A stretch of 24,706 bases of DNA from DATECU01 sp035286745 (GTDB taxonomy: Bacteria; Acidobacteriota; Vicinamibacteria; Fen-336). The stretch lies in NCBI GenBank assembly GCA_035286745.1, contig DATECU010000249.1, positions 1-24,706 on the forward strand, read 5' to 3'. This document shows, piece by piece, positions 19,501 through 24,706 of the stretch. Every line of letters begins with the position of its first letter. The first letter of the stretch is position 1. The notes beneath the pieces are model-generated. The model did not search any database, was not told the DNA's origin, and saw only the letters and a list, made by a program, of their open reading frames with translations. Made by a program: the position numbers and the translations under genes.

Positions 19501-20356
19501 CGGCAAGGCCAGCGGGGCCAAGTCGAACCCGGCCGAGATCGGCACCCTGCTCCTGGAATTCGGCACCCTGGCCCGACTCACAGGCAAGGATGTCTTCTAC
19601 GACCGGGCCAAGAGAGCGCTGGTGGGCTTGTTTGCTCGCCGGTCGAGGATCGGCTTGGTGGGGGAGGAGATCGATGTCGAGACCGGCGCTTGGGTCAGTC
19701 GCACCAGCCACGTGGGCGGCGGAATCGACTCCTACTACGAGTACTTGCTGAAGTGCGTGCAGCTGTTCGGCGACCGGGACTGCGGCAAAATGTGGCGAGA
19801 GAGCCGCCGCGCCCTCGACCGTTACCTAGCGGACGAGGAGGCGACCGGCCTCTGGTACGGCGAGGCGGACATGAGGACGGGGCGCAGGACCGCCACCACC
19901 TACGGCGCCCTGCACGCCTTCCTGCCCTCGGTGCTGGCTTTGGGCGGCGACCTGCACCGGGCTCGGCGGCTCCAGGACTCCGGCTTCCGGATGTGGACGC
20001 TCCACGGGATCGAGCCGGAAGTCCTCGACTACCGGGCGATGCGTGTGGTGAGCCCTGGCTATCAGCTTCGGCCGGAGATCATCGAGTCCGCCTACTACCT
20101 CCATCGCCTCACCAAGGACCCGCGGTACCTGGACATGGGCCGGACCTTCCTGGACGATCTCAAGCGGCACTGCCGGACCGAGAGCGGGTACACCACCCTG
20201 AAGAGCGTCGTGACCAAAGAGAAGGGCGACCTGATGCCCAGCTACTTCCTGGCCGAAACGCTCAAGTACCTCTACCTGCTTTTCCACCCTCAGACGGTGG
20301 AACCGAACGGCGCCGTCTTCAACACCGAGGCCCACCCGCTCCGGAGGACCTGGTAG
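16574..20356 (+). CDS. Secreted GH92-GH47 fusion: bifunctional alpha-mannosidase
   Basis: 1260 residues with a signal peptide ending near LKAQA (31). GH92 exo-alpha-mannosidase (about 42-780) shows NPFIGTGGEGHTYPGA, HTHFSGTGHSDLGD (103-116), FSLWDTYR, EGNAWQYSW (E573, candidate acid), GNEPS (633-637) and GNEDCGQMSAWY (D677, candidate base). A Pro/Ala-rich linker (about 789-835) leads to a complete GH47 alpha-1,2-mannosidase (836-1260): HMTPVDALDTMLIMGL, FEITIRLLGG (E925), GGGIDSYYEYLLK (D1052), LRPEIIES (E1168, E1171) and terminal FNTEAHPL (T1251, calcium ligand). Both families are calcium-dependent and trim mannose from N-glycans or mannan. Both active-site sets look intact. ATG follows GGAGG at six bases. 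A deacetylase gene follows by 100 bases. Confidence 0.92.
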   Translation: MTKLHPTGDSLRMGVAGIALLLAAQPPLKAQAPPASGPGSPAPYDDVNPFIGTGGEGHTYPGATVPFGMVQLSPETDVRYFRESFPWAAGYRHSDSTILGFAHTHFSGTGHSDLGDVLVMPTVGPLQLEPGSADNPDAGYRSRFSHDQESASPGYYSVLLQDHAIKAELTATNRVGVHRYTFPESRDAHLILDLVSSIYNYDGKVLWSEIRVESDRLVTGFRQTKGWAPNRHLYFALEFSKPFSSYGLVNEAEEHYRGFGRTGRLLENYPQAAGRKLKAYFNFSTQRDEPMLVKVALSSVGIDGALKNLRAEVPGWDFEGVKQAAKAAWSRELGKIAVEGEQKERQIFYTALYHTMLAPVTYMDVDGRYRGADQAIHQAQGFTNYHIFSLWDTYRAAHPLFTILHPQRNGEMIRSMLAHREQSVHGILPVWSFGSQETWCMIGYHAVSVIADAFLKGITNFDATAAFEAMKASATYRAYGGLDGYLRYGYVPVDQEKEAASKTLEYAYDDWTIAQMARALGRQDDHRRFLQRAGSFRNIFDPATGFMRAKKTDGSFREPFDPVYAQYGSDYTEGNAWQYSWYVPHDVQGLIDLLGGPDRFVARLDQLFTLQVSEEKYKHVEDISGLIGQYAHGNEPSQHIAYLYSYAGQPWRTQERVRQIMTTLFDNTPEGISGNEDCGQMSAWYIFGALGFYPVSPGSLEYAIGAPQLQRAAIDLGNGKTFTMRAENLSTANLYIQSATLNGQPYGKAYLRHQDIMAGGTLSFVMGPAPNRSWASAPESAPYSMSRTRGATPPAAATAAPPVAAGPPLAVPPVATAQPAPPSTKPTLVPSVRPEPLNRLALAASVRDEFLHSWQGYKRHAWGHDELKPVTRTPHDWYGETLHMTPVDALDTMLIMGLTEEADRTRDFLAENLSFDKDVTVKNFEITIRLLGGLLSAYQMTEDRRLLALAEDLGTRLLPAFDSPTGMPYMYVNLKTGKASGAKSNPAEIGTLLLEFGTLARLTGKDVFYDRAKRALVGLFARRSRIGLVGEEIDVETGAWVSRTSHVGGGIDSYYEYLLKCVQLFGDRDCGKMWRESRRALDRYLADEEATGLWYGEADMRTGRRTATTYGALHAFLPSVLALGGDLHRARRLQDSGFRMWTLHGIEPEVLDYRAMRVVSPGYQLRPEIIESAYYLHRLTKDPRYLDMGRTFLDDLKRHCRTESGYTTLKSVVTKEKGDLMPSYFLAETLKYLYLLFHPQTVEPNGAVFNTEAHPLRRTW

Positions 20357-20366
20357 GCGCTGCTGA

Positions 20367-20378
20367 GCCTTCGAAGGC
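20367..20378. other. 12-bp perfect palindrome between the mannosidase and deacetylase genes
   Basis: GCCTTCGAAGGC lies eleven bases after the GH92-GH47 stop in the 100-base gap before the deacetylase gene. No T-tract follows, so it is not an evident terminator. It could be a binding site or a chance palindrome. Confidence 0.3.
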
Positions 20379-20456
20379 AGACTGGACGCAGGGGCTGACG
20401 CTTCGGGCAGCTCCTGGATCCTGGACAAGCGTCCCCAAAGCGGAGAGGATCGGCGG

Positions 20457-21737
20457 ATGAGGCTCCTCATCAACACTCTTCTCGGTCTCGCCCTGATCGG
20501 GGTCGGCTCGGCACCGGCGTCGCCCGAGACCGCGGCACCCCGCCCGCTACTGGTGACGGTGGACGATCTGCCGCTCACCGGAGCCGCCCCTGACTCGCCG
20601 GCCGAGCGGCGCGCGCTCACCCGGGCGCATCTCGCCGCACTGGGAGCCCAGGGCATCCGCGCCGTCGGCTTTGTGACCTGGAAGAACGTCCGGGGGCCGG
20701 CGGATGTCGAGCTCCTGAAGATGTGGCTGGACGCGGGCCACGAGCTGGGCAACCACTCCGACCAGCACCTGAGCTACACCACGACCGAAGTCGAGGCCTA
20801 TCGTGCCGACATCGAAGGCGCCCGCGCGCGCCTGCAAGAGCTGCTGGCACACCGCGACCGTCAGCTGCGCTTCTTCCGATTCCCGTTCCTCCGCGAGGGC
20901 GACAGCGAGGAGAAGCTCGATGCCATGCGTCGCTATCTGGCCGAGAGCGGCCAGCGCAACCTGGCCGTGACCATCGACAACCAGGACTGGTCGTTCGACC
21001 GGCCTTTCGTGGAGGCGCGACGCAGCGGCGATCGCCGGCGGCAGGCGGAAGTAGCCGCCGACTACCAGTCGGCTCTGCGGCTGGCGGTGCGGCACCACGA
21101 GGCCGCCGGCGACCGGCTCCTGGGCCGACCGGCTCCGCAGGTGCTGCTGCTGCACGCCAACTCGATAGGCGGCTCCGAGTGGCCCCAGCTCTTCGCCTGG
21201 CTGGCGAAGAACGGACACCGCTTCGCAGACGCCGACGAGGTCCTCGCCGATCCCGCCTTCTCCGATCTGCCCCGGGTGGTGGCGCCCTACGGTTATGGAC
21301 TGTGGGACCGTCTGAGCCAGCTCCGCGACGAGACCGAGGCCAAGCGGGCGGTGGCGGCGCTCCTCACCACCCAGGCTGAGGCCTGGACGACAGGCGACCT
21401 GCATGCGTTCTGCGCGGTCTACGCCGACGACGCCCTCTTCATCTCGCCCAGCGGCCAGACGCGCGGACGGCAGGCGGTGCTGGAGCGGTACCGCAAGCGC
21501 TATCCCGACCGGGCGGCGATGGGCACGCTGACCCTGGAGGTGATCGAGATGCGTCCGCTCTCGGGCGTGGAGGTCACGCCGCAGGGTGACGCTGTGCCCG
21601 GCCACGTCCACGGCCTGTCGGTGGCGGCGCGTTGGACGCTGCGTTACCCGGAGAAGGAGACCGCCACCGGCCTCACGCTCTTGGTGCTGCGTCGCGACGG
21701 CAAGGCCTGGCGCATCGTGCAGGACGCGTCGTTCTGA
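20457..21737 (+). CDS. Secreted polysaccharide deacetylase (NodB/CE4) with C-terminal NTF2-like domain
   Basis: 426 residues with a signal peptide (about 1-22). The CE4/NodB domain (about 30-270) has VTVDDLP (D36, D37), the metal-binding HSDQH (H100, H104), RFPF (141-144) and LLHANSIG (H233). These match the motifs of Zn-dependent deacetylases that remove acetyl groups from chitin-like or peptidoglycan sugars. The last 130 residues (from about 295) form an NTF2-like/DUF4440-type domain: AEAWTTGDLHAFCAVYADDA, then RDGKAWRIVQDASF. ATG 20457 follows GGAGAGG at about eight bases. The gene probably shares the mannosidase transcript, which suggests a role in processing acetylated, mannose-containing glycan; this is inference. 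The substrate cannot be read from sequence. Confidence 0.85.
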   Translation: MRLLINTLLGLALIGVGSAPASPETAAPRPLLVTVDDLPLTGAAPDSPAERRALTRAHLAALGAQGIRAVGFVTWKNVRGPADVELLKMWLDAGHELGNHSDQHLSYTTTEVEAYRADIEGARARLQELLAHRDRQLRFFRFPFLREGDSEEKLDAMRRYLAESGQRNLAVTIDNQDWSFDRPFVEARRSGDRRRQAEVAADYQSALRLAVRHHEAAGDRLLGRPAPQVLLLHANSIGGSEWPQLFAWLAKNGHRFADADEVLADPAFSDLPRVVAPYGYGLWDRLSQLRDETEAKRAVAALLTTQAEAWTTGDLHAFCAVYADDALFISPSGQTRGRQAVLERYRKRYPDRAAMGTLTLEVIEMRPLSGVEVTPQGDAVPGHVHGLSVAARWTLRYPEKETATGLTLLVLRRDGKAWRIVQDASF

Positions 21738-21747
21738 CCGTTGAGGG

Positions 21748-22650
21748 TCAGGCCTCCGGGGCCGGAGCCGCAACCACGGCCGCCGGCCGGCGCGCGGTCA
21801 CCGCCAGCGCGATGCCACCCAGGACCAGAATGCCAGCGGCCAGCAGACGCAGCGTGACCCTCTCGCCGAGGAACAGCACGCCGCCAACCGCCGCCAGCAC
21901 GGGCACCGCGAGTTGGACCATCGCCGCCCGCGCCGGGGTCAGGCCCCGAAGCGCCAGGAACCAGACCGCGTAGCCCACACCGGAGGTGAGAGCACCCGAG
22001 GCCCCCGCCAGCAACACACCGCCGGTGGACAGGTGCGCCTGGCCGATCGCGAGCAGGCTGGCGGCCAGAGCCATGGGAACGGTGCGCGCGAAGTTGGAGG
22101 CGTTGTCAGCCACCGCATCGGGGGAGGCGCGCCCGCGCAACGAGTAGGCGCCCCAGGCCACTCCTGCCAGCGCCATCAGGAGCGTGCCAGCGGGATCGGG
22201 TGACGTTAGGCCAGGGCGGGTCAGCAGGACTAGACCCAGCAGCGAGACGGCGAGGCCAACCCACTCGGCGGACCGCGGTCGCTCGCCGGCGGCCAACCCC
22301 CAGCCGATCATCGTGGCCTGAACCGAACCGAACAGGACGAGGGCTCCCACCCCCGCATCGAGTCGCAAGTAGGCGAAGGAGAAGAAGGCGGCATAGGCGA
22401 AGAGCGCCAGCGCCGACAGCCAGCTTCCGGTCGAGCTTCCTCCTCCTCGACCCGTCAGTCGCGCCACCAGGACCAGGGCCAGCGCACCCGAGGCCAGCCT
22501 GACGCTGGTGAAGCTGGCCGCATCCACCAAGCCCGGGCGGAGGGCGGCGCGGCACAGCAAGGAGTTGGCGGCGAAGGCCAGGAGCGCGACCGTGGTGAGG
22601 GCCACGGTGGCGGCGGTTCCGAGTCGGGGCCGGACGCTGTCGTGCTTCAC
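21748..22650 (-). CDS. EamA/DMT-family transporter
   Basis: A 300-residue inner-membrane protein with about ten helices in two EamA repeats, of the drug/metabolite transporter superfamily. The first repeat starts ALLAFAANSLLCRAAL and includes YLRLDAGVGALVLFG. The second starts GTLLMALAGVAWGAYSLRGR and ends FLGERVTLRLLAAGILVLGGIAL. The ANSLLCR.AL start resembles the threonine/homoserine-exporter branch, but the substrate is unknown. The GTG at 22648-22650 lies nine bases after a TATGAT box, with no Shine-Dalgarno sequence. The open frame upstream of this GTG is unlikely to be coding. It converges with the deacetylase gene (10-base gap) and diverges from the DUF2270 gene. Confidence 0.88.
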   Translation of the reverse strand: MKHDSVRPRLGTAATVALTTVALLAFAANSLLCRAALRPGLVDAASFTSVRLASGALALVLVARLTGRGGGSSTGSWLSALALFAYAAFFSFAYLRLDAGVGALVLFGSVQATMIGWGLAAGERPRSAEWVGLAVSLLGLVLLTRPGLTSPDPAGTLLMALAGVAWGAYSLRGRASPDAVADNASNFARTVPMALAASLLAIGQAHLSTGGVLLAGASGALTSGVGYAVWFLALRGLTPARAAMVQLAVPVLAAVGGVLFLGERVTLRLLAAGILVLGGIALAVTARRPAAVVAAPAPEA

Positions 22651-22659
22651 GCTCGGCGG

Positions 22660-22665
22660 ATCATA
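22660..22665 (-). promoter_or_regulatory. -10 box of the EamA transporter, probable leaderless start
   Basis: TATGAT on the minus strand, then CCGCCGAGC and the GTG start. It shares TATGATCC and the 9-base spacing with upp. No -35 is evident. Confidence 0.5.
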
Positions 22666-22702
22666 CCCAAGGTGGCCGGGAGCGGGCCGGCTCGATCTGC
22701 GG

Positions 22703-22708
22703 TAACCT
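22703..22708 (+). promoter_or_regulatory. -10-like box of the DUF2270 gene
   Basis: TAACCT, nine bases before the ATG at 22718. The 67-base divergent gap leaves room for little leader, and only a weak CAGG precedes the ATG. Confidence 0.35.
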
Positions 22709-22717
22709 GCGCAGGCG

Positions 22718-23389
22718 ATGAGGGTCAACGAGTCCGGTGAGGCGGGTGCTCCGGGACGGGAGCCCGAGGGTTTCCACACCGCCATGGTGCATCTCTACCG
22801 CGGGGAGATGCAGCGGATGACGGTTTGGCGGAGCCGGCTGGACACCACCAGCAACTGGGCCATCCTGCTGACCACCGGCATGACCACCTTCACCCTGGGG
22901 TCGCCGAACATCCCTCACTACATCCTGCTGCTGGGCCTGGCCCTGATCGGCATCTGCATGCTGATCGAGGCGCGCCGCTACCGCCACATGCTCCACAGCA
23001 AGTGGCGCCTCCAGGTGATGGAAGCTCACTACTTCGAGCGCCAGCTTCGCCCTTTGGGGAGCGCGTCTGACGCGGAATGGAAAGCGCAACTGGCCGACGA
23101 CCTGAAGCAGCCCGCCATGAAGACCAGCCTCTTCATGGCCTTCCGCCTCCGCCTGCGGCGCAACTACCTGCTGCTCGTGTACTTCATCAGCGCGGTCTGG
23201 CTGACCAAGGTGTTCCTGCACCCCCAGGGCGCCCAGGACCTCACCGAGTTCTACCAGCGGCTGGTGGTCGGCGAGATGATCCCGAGTTGGTTTGTGGCTA
23301 TCACCGCTGGGCTCTTCGTGGTCGGCAGCACGGCGCTGGCCGCGGTCTCACCGAGCGAGGAAGCACTCGACCTCTCACCCAGGCCCTAG
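22718..23389 (+). CDS. DUF2270 family membrane protein
   Basis: A 223-residue predicted integral membrane protein of DUF2270. The signature YRGEMQRMTVWRSRLDTTSNWAI (positions 27-49, interrupted here only by the start of helix 1) and IEARRYRHMLHSKWRL after helix 2 fit the family. Four hydrophobic segments lie near 45-65, 68-83, 148-166 and 190-210. The function is unknown. The first 20 residues are Glu/Gly/Pro-rich and cytosolic. ATG 22718 lies next to a TAACCT box. It is divergent from the EamA transporter; mscL follows after 215 bases. Confidence 0.82.
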   Translation: MRVNESGEAGAPGREPEGFHTAMVHLYRGEMQRMTVWRSRLDTTSNWAILLTTGMTTFTLGSPNIPHYILLLGLALIGICMLIEARRYRHMLHSKWRLQVMEAHYFERQLRPLGSASDAEWKAQLADDLKQPAMKTSLFMAFRLRLRRNYLLLVYFISAVWLTKVFLHPQGAQDLTEFYQRLVVGEMIPSWFVAITAGLFVVGSTALAAVSPSEEALDLSPRP

Positions 23390-23466
23390 CTGCTTGTGGC
23401 TCTGGTTGTTGAGTTCGTCTTGCATGGCCTTGGCGATCGTGGAATGCTGGTTTTCGTGGCACCCCG

Positions 23467-23598
23467 AGCGCGCGGAGGTGCTGGACTTCGGCGCGCGCTA
23501 GGCATGGGTCAGCCCACGGTCCCCGGAAACCGGCCTTGGCCGGTGATTCCGCTGCGGTAGCGGGGTATCCGGCCGACGAGGCCGGAGCGACAAAGGAG
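23467..23598 (+). promoter_or_regulatory. Hairpin-rich leader upstream of mscL, possible riboregulator
   Basis: The stretch before mscL holds a series of perfect inverted repeats: AGCGCGCG/CGCGCGCT (23467-23474 and 23492-23499), ACCGGCC TT GGCCGGT (23529-23544), CCGCT/AGCGG (23549-23553 and 23559-23563) and TCCGGCC GACGA GGCCGGA (23568-23586). An alternative pairing of GGTCCCCG (23518-23525) with CGGGGTATCC (23561-23570) would exclude the last two stems. The final stem ends five bases before the AAAGGAG ribosome binding site (23592-23598). This is compatible with a regulated 5' leader. No known riboswitch class is assigned. Confidence 0.4.
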
Positions 23599-23604
23599 AC
23601 TCGA

Positions 23605-24030
23605 GTGCTCAAGGAGTTCAAGGAATTCGCGGCCAAGGGCAACGTGCTGGACATGGCGGTCGGCGTCATCGTTGGCGCAGCCTTCGCCACCATCGTCAGC
23701 TCGTTTGTCGCAGACATCTTGATGCCGCCTATCGGGCTGGTGGTGGGCAACGTCGACTTCTCGGACCTCTTCCTGGTCCTGAAAAGGGGCGCCAACGCCG
23801 GTCCCTACCTGACTCTCGCCCAGGCCAGGGAAGCCGGTGCGGTGACGCTCAACTATGGCGCCTTCCTGAGCAAGGTGTTGAGCTTCCTCATCGTCGCCTT
23901 CTCGGTGTTCCTGGTGGTCCGCGGCTTCAACCGCCTCAAGAAGCAGGATGCGGCCGCAGCGCCGCCGCCGCCATCGCCGGAGGTCACGCTGCTCACAGAG
24001 ATCCGGGACAGCCTGAAGGCCCGCGGCTGA
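23605..24030 (+). CDS. mscL: Large-conductance mechanosensitive channel MscL
   Basis: A 141-residue inner-membrane channel that opens under membrane tension to release solutes in hypo-osmotic shock. The N-terminus LKEFKEFAAKGNVLDMAVGVIVGAA is canonical and leads into TM1 (about 16-45). The periplasmic loop is followed by TM2 (about 88-107: LSKVLSFLIVAFSVFLVVRG). A Pro-rich linker (PPPPSPE) and the C-terminal helix TLLTEIRDSLKAR complete it. The start is GTG 23605, which begins the protein exactly at the family start and has AAAGGAG six bases upstream. The open frame continues 23 codons upstream through hairpins and is not protein-like. It converges with the dCMP deaminase gene. Confidence 0.96.
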   Translation: MLKEFKEFAAKGNVLDMAVGVIVGAAFATIVSSFVADILMPPIGLVVGNVDFSDLFLVLKRGANAGPYLTLAQAREAGAVTLNYGAFLSKVLSFLIVAFSVFLVVRGFNRLKKQDAAAAPPPPSPEVTLLTEIRDSLKARG

Positions 24031-24046
24031 TCGGCCGATTCCCCCC

Positions 24047-24514
24047 TCAGCCGGCGGTCGGGTGCTGCCTGAAGGCGAGGCCGGATTCCGCGATGAGCCG
24101 CCGGTAGACGTCCTCCAGGCCCACGGCGTAGGCATACGGCTCCTGGTGGACGATCTCGCGGATCCCCGCCTGGATCGCCTCCTTCGCGCAACCGAAACAG
24201 GGGCGCAGCGTCGTGTACAGCGTCCCACCGTTAGTAGCGGTGCCGTGGCGAGCCGCCAGCACGATCGCGTTTTGCTCCGCATGCACGCACACGCAGGCGT
24301 CGTAGCCCTCTCCGGGAGCGGCGTCCGACAGGCAACGCGGACAGCCCCCGTCGGTGCAGTTACGGACCCCGATCGGGGTCCCGTTGTACCCGGTGGCGAT
24401 GATCGCCTTCTGAACCACGATCAAGGCACCCACCCGCCGGCGGCAGCAGTTCGACCGGACCGCCACCGCGCGGGCGATCGTCATGTAGTACTCGTCCCAG
24501 CCGGGCCGCTCCAT
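24047..24514 (-). CDS. dCMP deaminase (ComEB-like zinc deaminase)
   Basis: 155 residues of the cytidine/deoxycytidylate deaminase superfamily. The zinc site is HAE (H78, with catalytic E80) and PCFGC (C106, C109). The insert NCTDGGCPRCL with further Cys (53, 58, 61) and GYNGTPIG are typical of dCMP deaminases, which make dUMP for thymidylate synthesis. The N-terminal SNCCRRRVGALIV is also family-typical. ATG 24512-24514 lies eight bases after a TATGAT box, with no clear Shine-Dalgarno sequence. It is convergent with mscL (16-base gap). With upp, it gives the window two unlinked pyrimidine-salvage genes. Confidence 0.92.
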   Translation of the reverse strand: MERPGWDEYYMTIARAVAVRSNCCRRRVGALIVVQKAIIATGYNGTPIGVRNCTDGGCPRCLSDAAPGEGYDACVCVHAEQNAIVLAARHGTATNGGTLYTTLRPCFGCAKEAIQAGIREIVHQEPYAYAVGLEDVYRRLIAESGLAFRQHPTAG

Positions 24515-24522
24515 GGCCGCCG

Positions 24523-24528
24523 ATCATA
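24523..24528 (-). promoter_or_regulatory. -10 box of the dCMP deaminase gene, probable leaderless start
   Basis: TATGAT on the minus strand, then eight bases (CGGCGGCC) and the ATG. It has the same box and near-identical spacing as upp and the EamA gene. Confidence 0.5.
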
Positions 24529-24596
24529 CGCCTAAGGGCCGGCATCCCGAAGGGCAGCGGCTGCTGGCCAGCGATTCCGCATCTTCTCGGAGGACA

Positions 24597-24706
24597 GTGT
24601 GCCGACTGGGTTTCGAGGGACTGAGCATTCGCTTGAGGCCACTGGTCCAGGGCGACGCAATCCGCGGGCTGGCCAGGGCCAAGGCCTGGGCCGAACACGG
24701 TGGGGC
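24597..24706 (+). CDS. Possible 5' end of an unidentified gene, cut by the window
   Basis: A GTG at 24597 follows GGAGG (24589-24593) closely and opens a frame to the window edge. It begins CRLGFEGLSIRLRPLVQG and continues as an amphipathic, Arg/Ala-rich stretch. Only about 36 residues are visible and no family is recognised. A second GTG two bases later opens a different, Gly/Arg-rich frame. The region 24529-24596 shows nothing else. Confidence 0.25.
   Translation, partial: MCRLGFEGLSIRLRPLVQGDAIRGLARAKAWAEHGG

Noticed and set aside
17771..19711. Long minus-strand open frame (646 codons) opposite the mannosidase gene
   Set aside because: It is a shadow of the GH92-GH47 coding frame, with repetitive Arg/Gly/Val/Asp-rich translation and no recognisable domain.
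23424..23501. 25-residue ORF (MALAIVECWFSWHPERAEVL...) between the DUF2270 gene and mscL
   Set aside because: It has protein-like composition but no ribosome binding site, and it overlaps the arms of a perfect 8-bp inverted repeat; too short to support without comparison.
23518..23590. Resemblance of the mscL leader to c-di-GMP-I, cobalamin or c-di-AMP riboswitch cores
   Set aside because: Only short strings match (such as GGTAGCGGGG). The other conserved blocks of those classes are missing, so no class is called.
23536..23604. Upstream extension of mscL by 23 codons
   Set aside because: The extension runs through the leader hairpins, while the GTG at 23605 has a strong ribosome binding site and the exact family start.
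24360..24698. Minus-strand frame crossing the dCMP deaminase start at the right edge
   Set aside because: It is out of frame with the deaminase, overlaps its conserved N-terminus and has low-complexity shadow composition.

Overview
The window is GC-rich, gene-dense DNA from an aerobic, Gram-negative-type bacterium. Multiheme cytochromes, lipoproteins, an Alternative Complex III (ACIII) respiratory chain, paired DUF507 genes and leaderless-looking promoters with a TATGAT -10 box point to Acidobacteriota or a neighbouring phylum such as Myxococcota. No marker gene here settles the phylum. I see no rRNA, tRNA, CRISPR array, transposase or phage gene.

Left half (488-12931, minus strand): one respiratory operon transcribed right to left, actA-actB-actC-actD-actE-actF, then a one-TM protein, an SCO copper chaperone, and cytochrome oxidase subunits II, I, III and IV. 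Almost every junction is an ATGA/GTGA or 8-bp overlap. The encoded machine oxidises quinol through ACIII and passes electrons to a caa3-type oxidase whose subunit II carries its own cytochrome c domain. A sigma70-like promoter lies 5' of actA. Two copies of a CACAGAGG/CACAAAG-type dispersed repeat lie in this operon, and one supplies the signal-peptide codons of actE. A 13-bp perfect hairpin lies inside actC. The end of an unrecognised gene on the other strand occupies the left edge.

Middle (13064-16302): upp (uracil salvage, minus) diverges from two overlapping DUF507 genes (plus), followed by a convergent gene for an exported YyaL/SPATA20-like protein with an N-terminal thioredoxin fold and a C-terminal DsbD-N-like domain.

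Right half (16494-24706): a canonical promoter drives a 1260-residue exported protein that joins a GH92 exo-alpha-mannosidase to a GH47 alpha-1,2-mannosidase. It is followed by a secreted polysaccharide deacetylase fused to an NTF2-like domain. Together these suggest uptake or remodelling of mannose-rich glycans. Next come an EamA/DMT transporter (minus), a DUF2270 membrane protein (plus), mscL with a hairpin-rich leader, and a dCMP deaminase (minus). The right edge holds at most the beginning of an unidentified gene.

The most unusual points are the GH92-GH47 fusion, the repeat-derived signal peptide of ActE, the structured mscL leader, the actC hairpin, and the recurrent TAtgaT box 5-9 bp from start codons.
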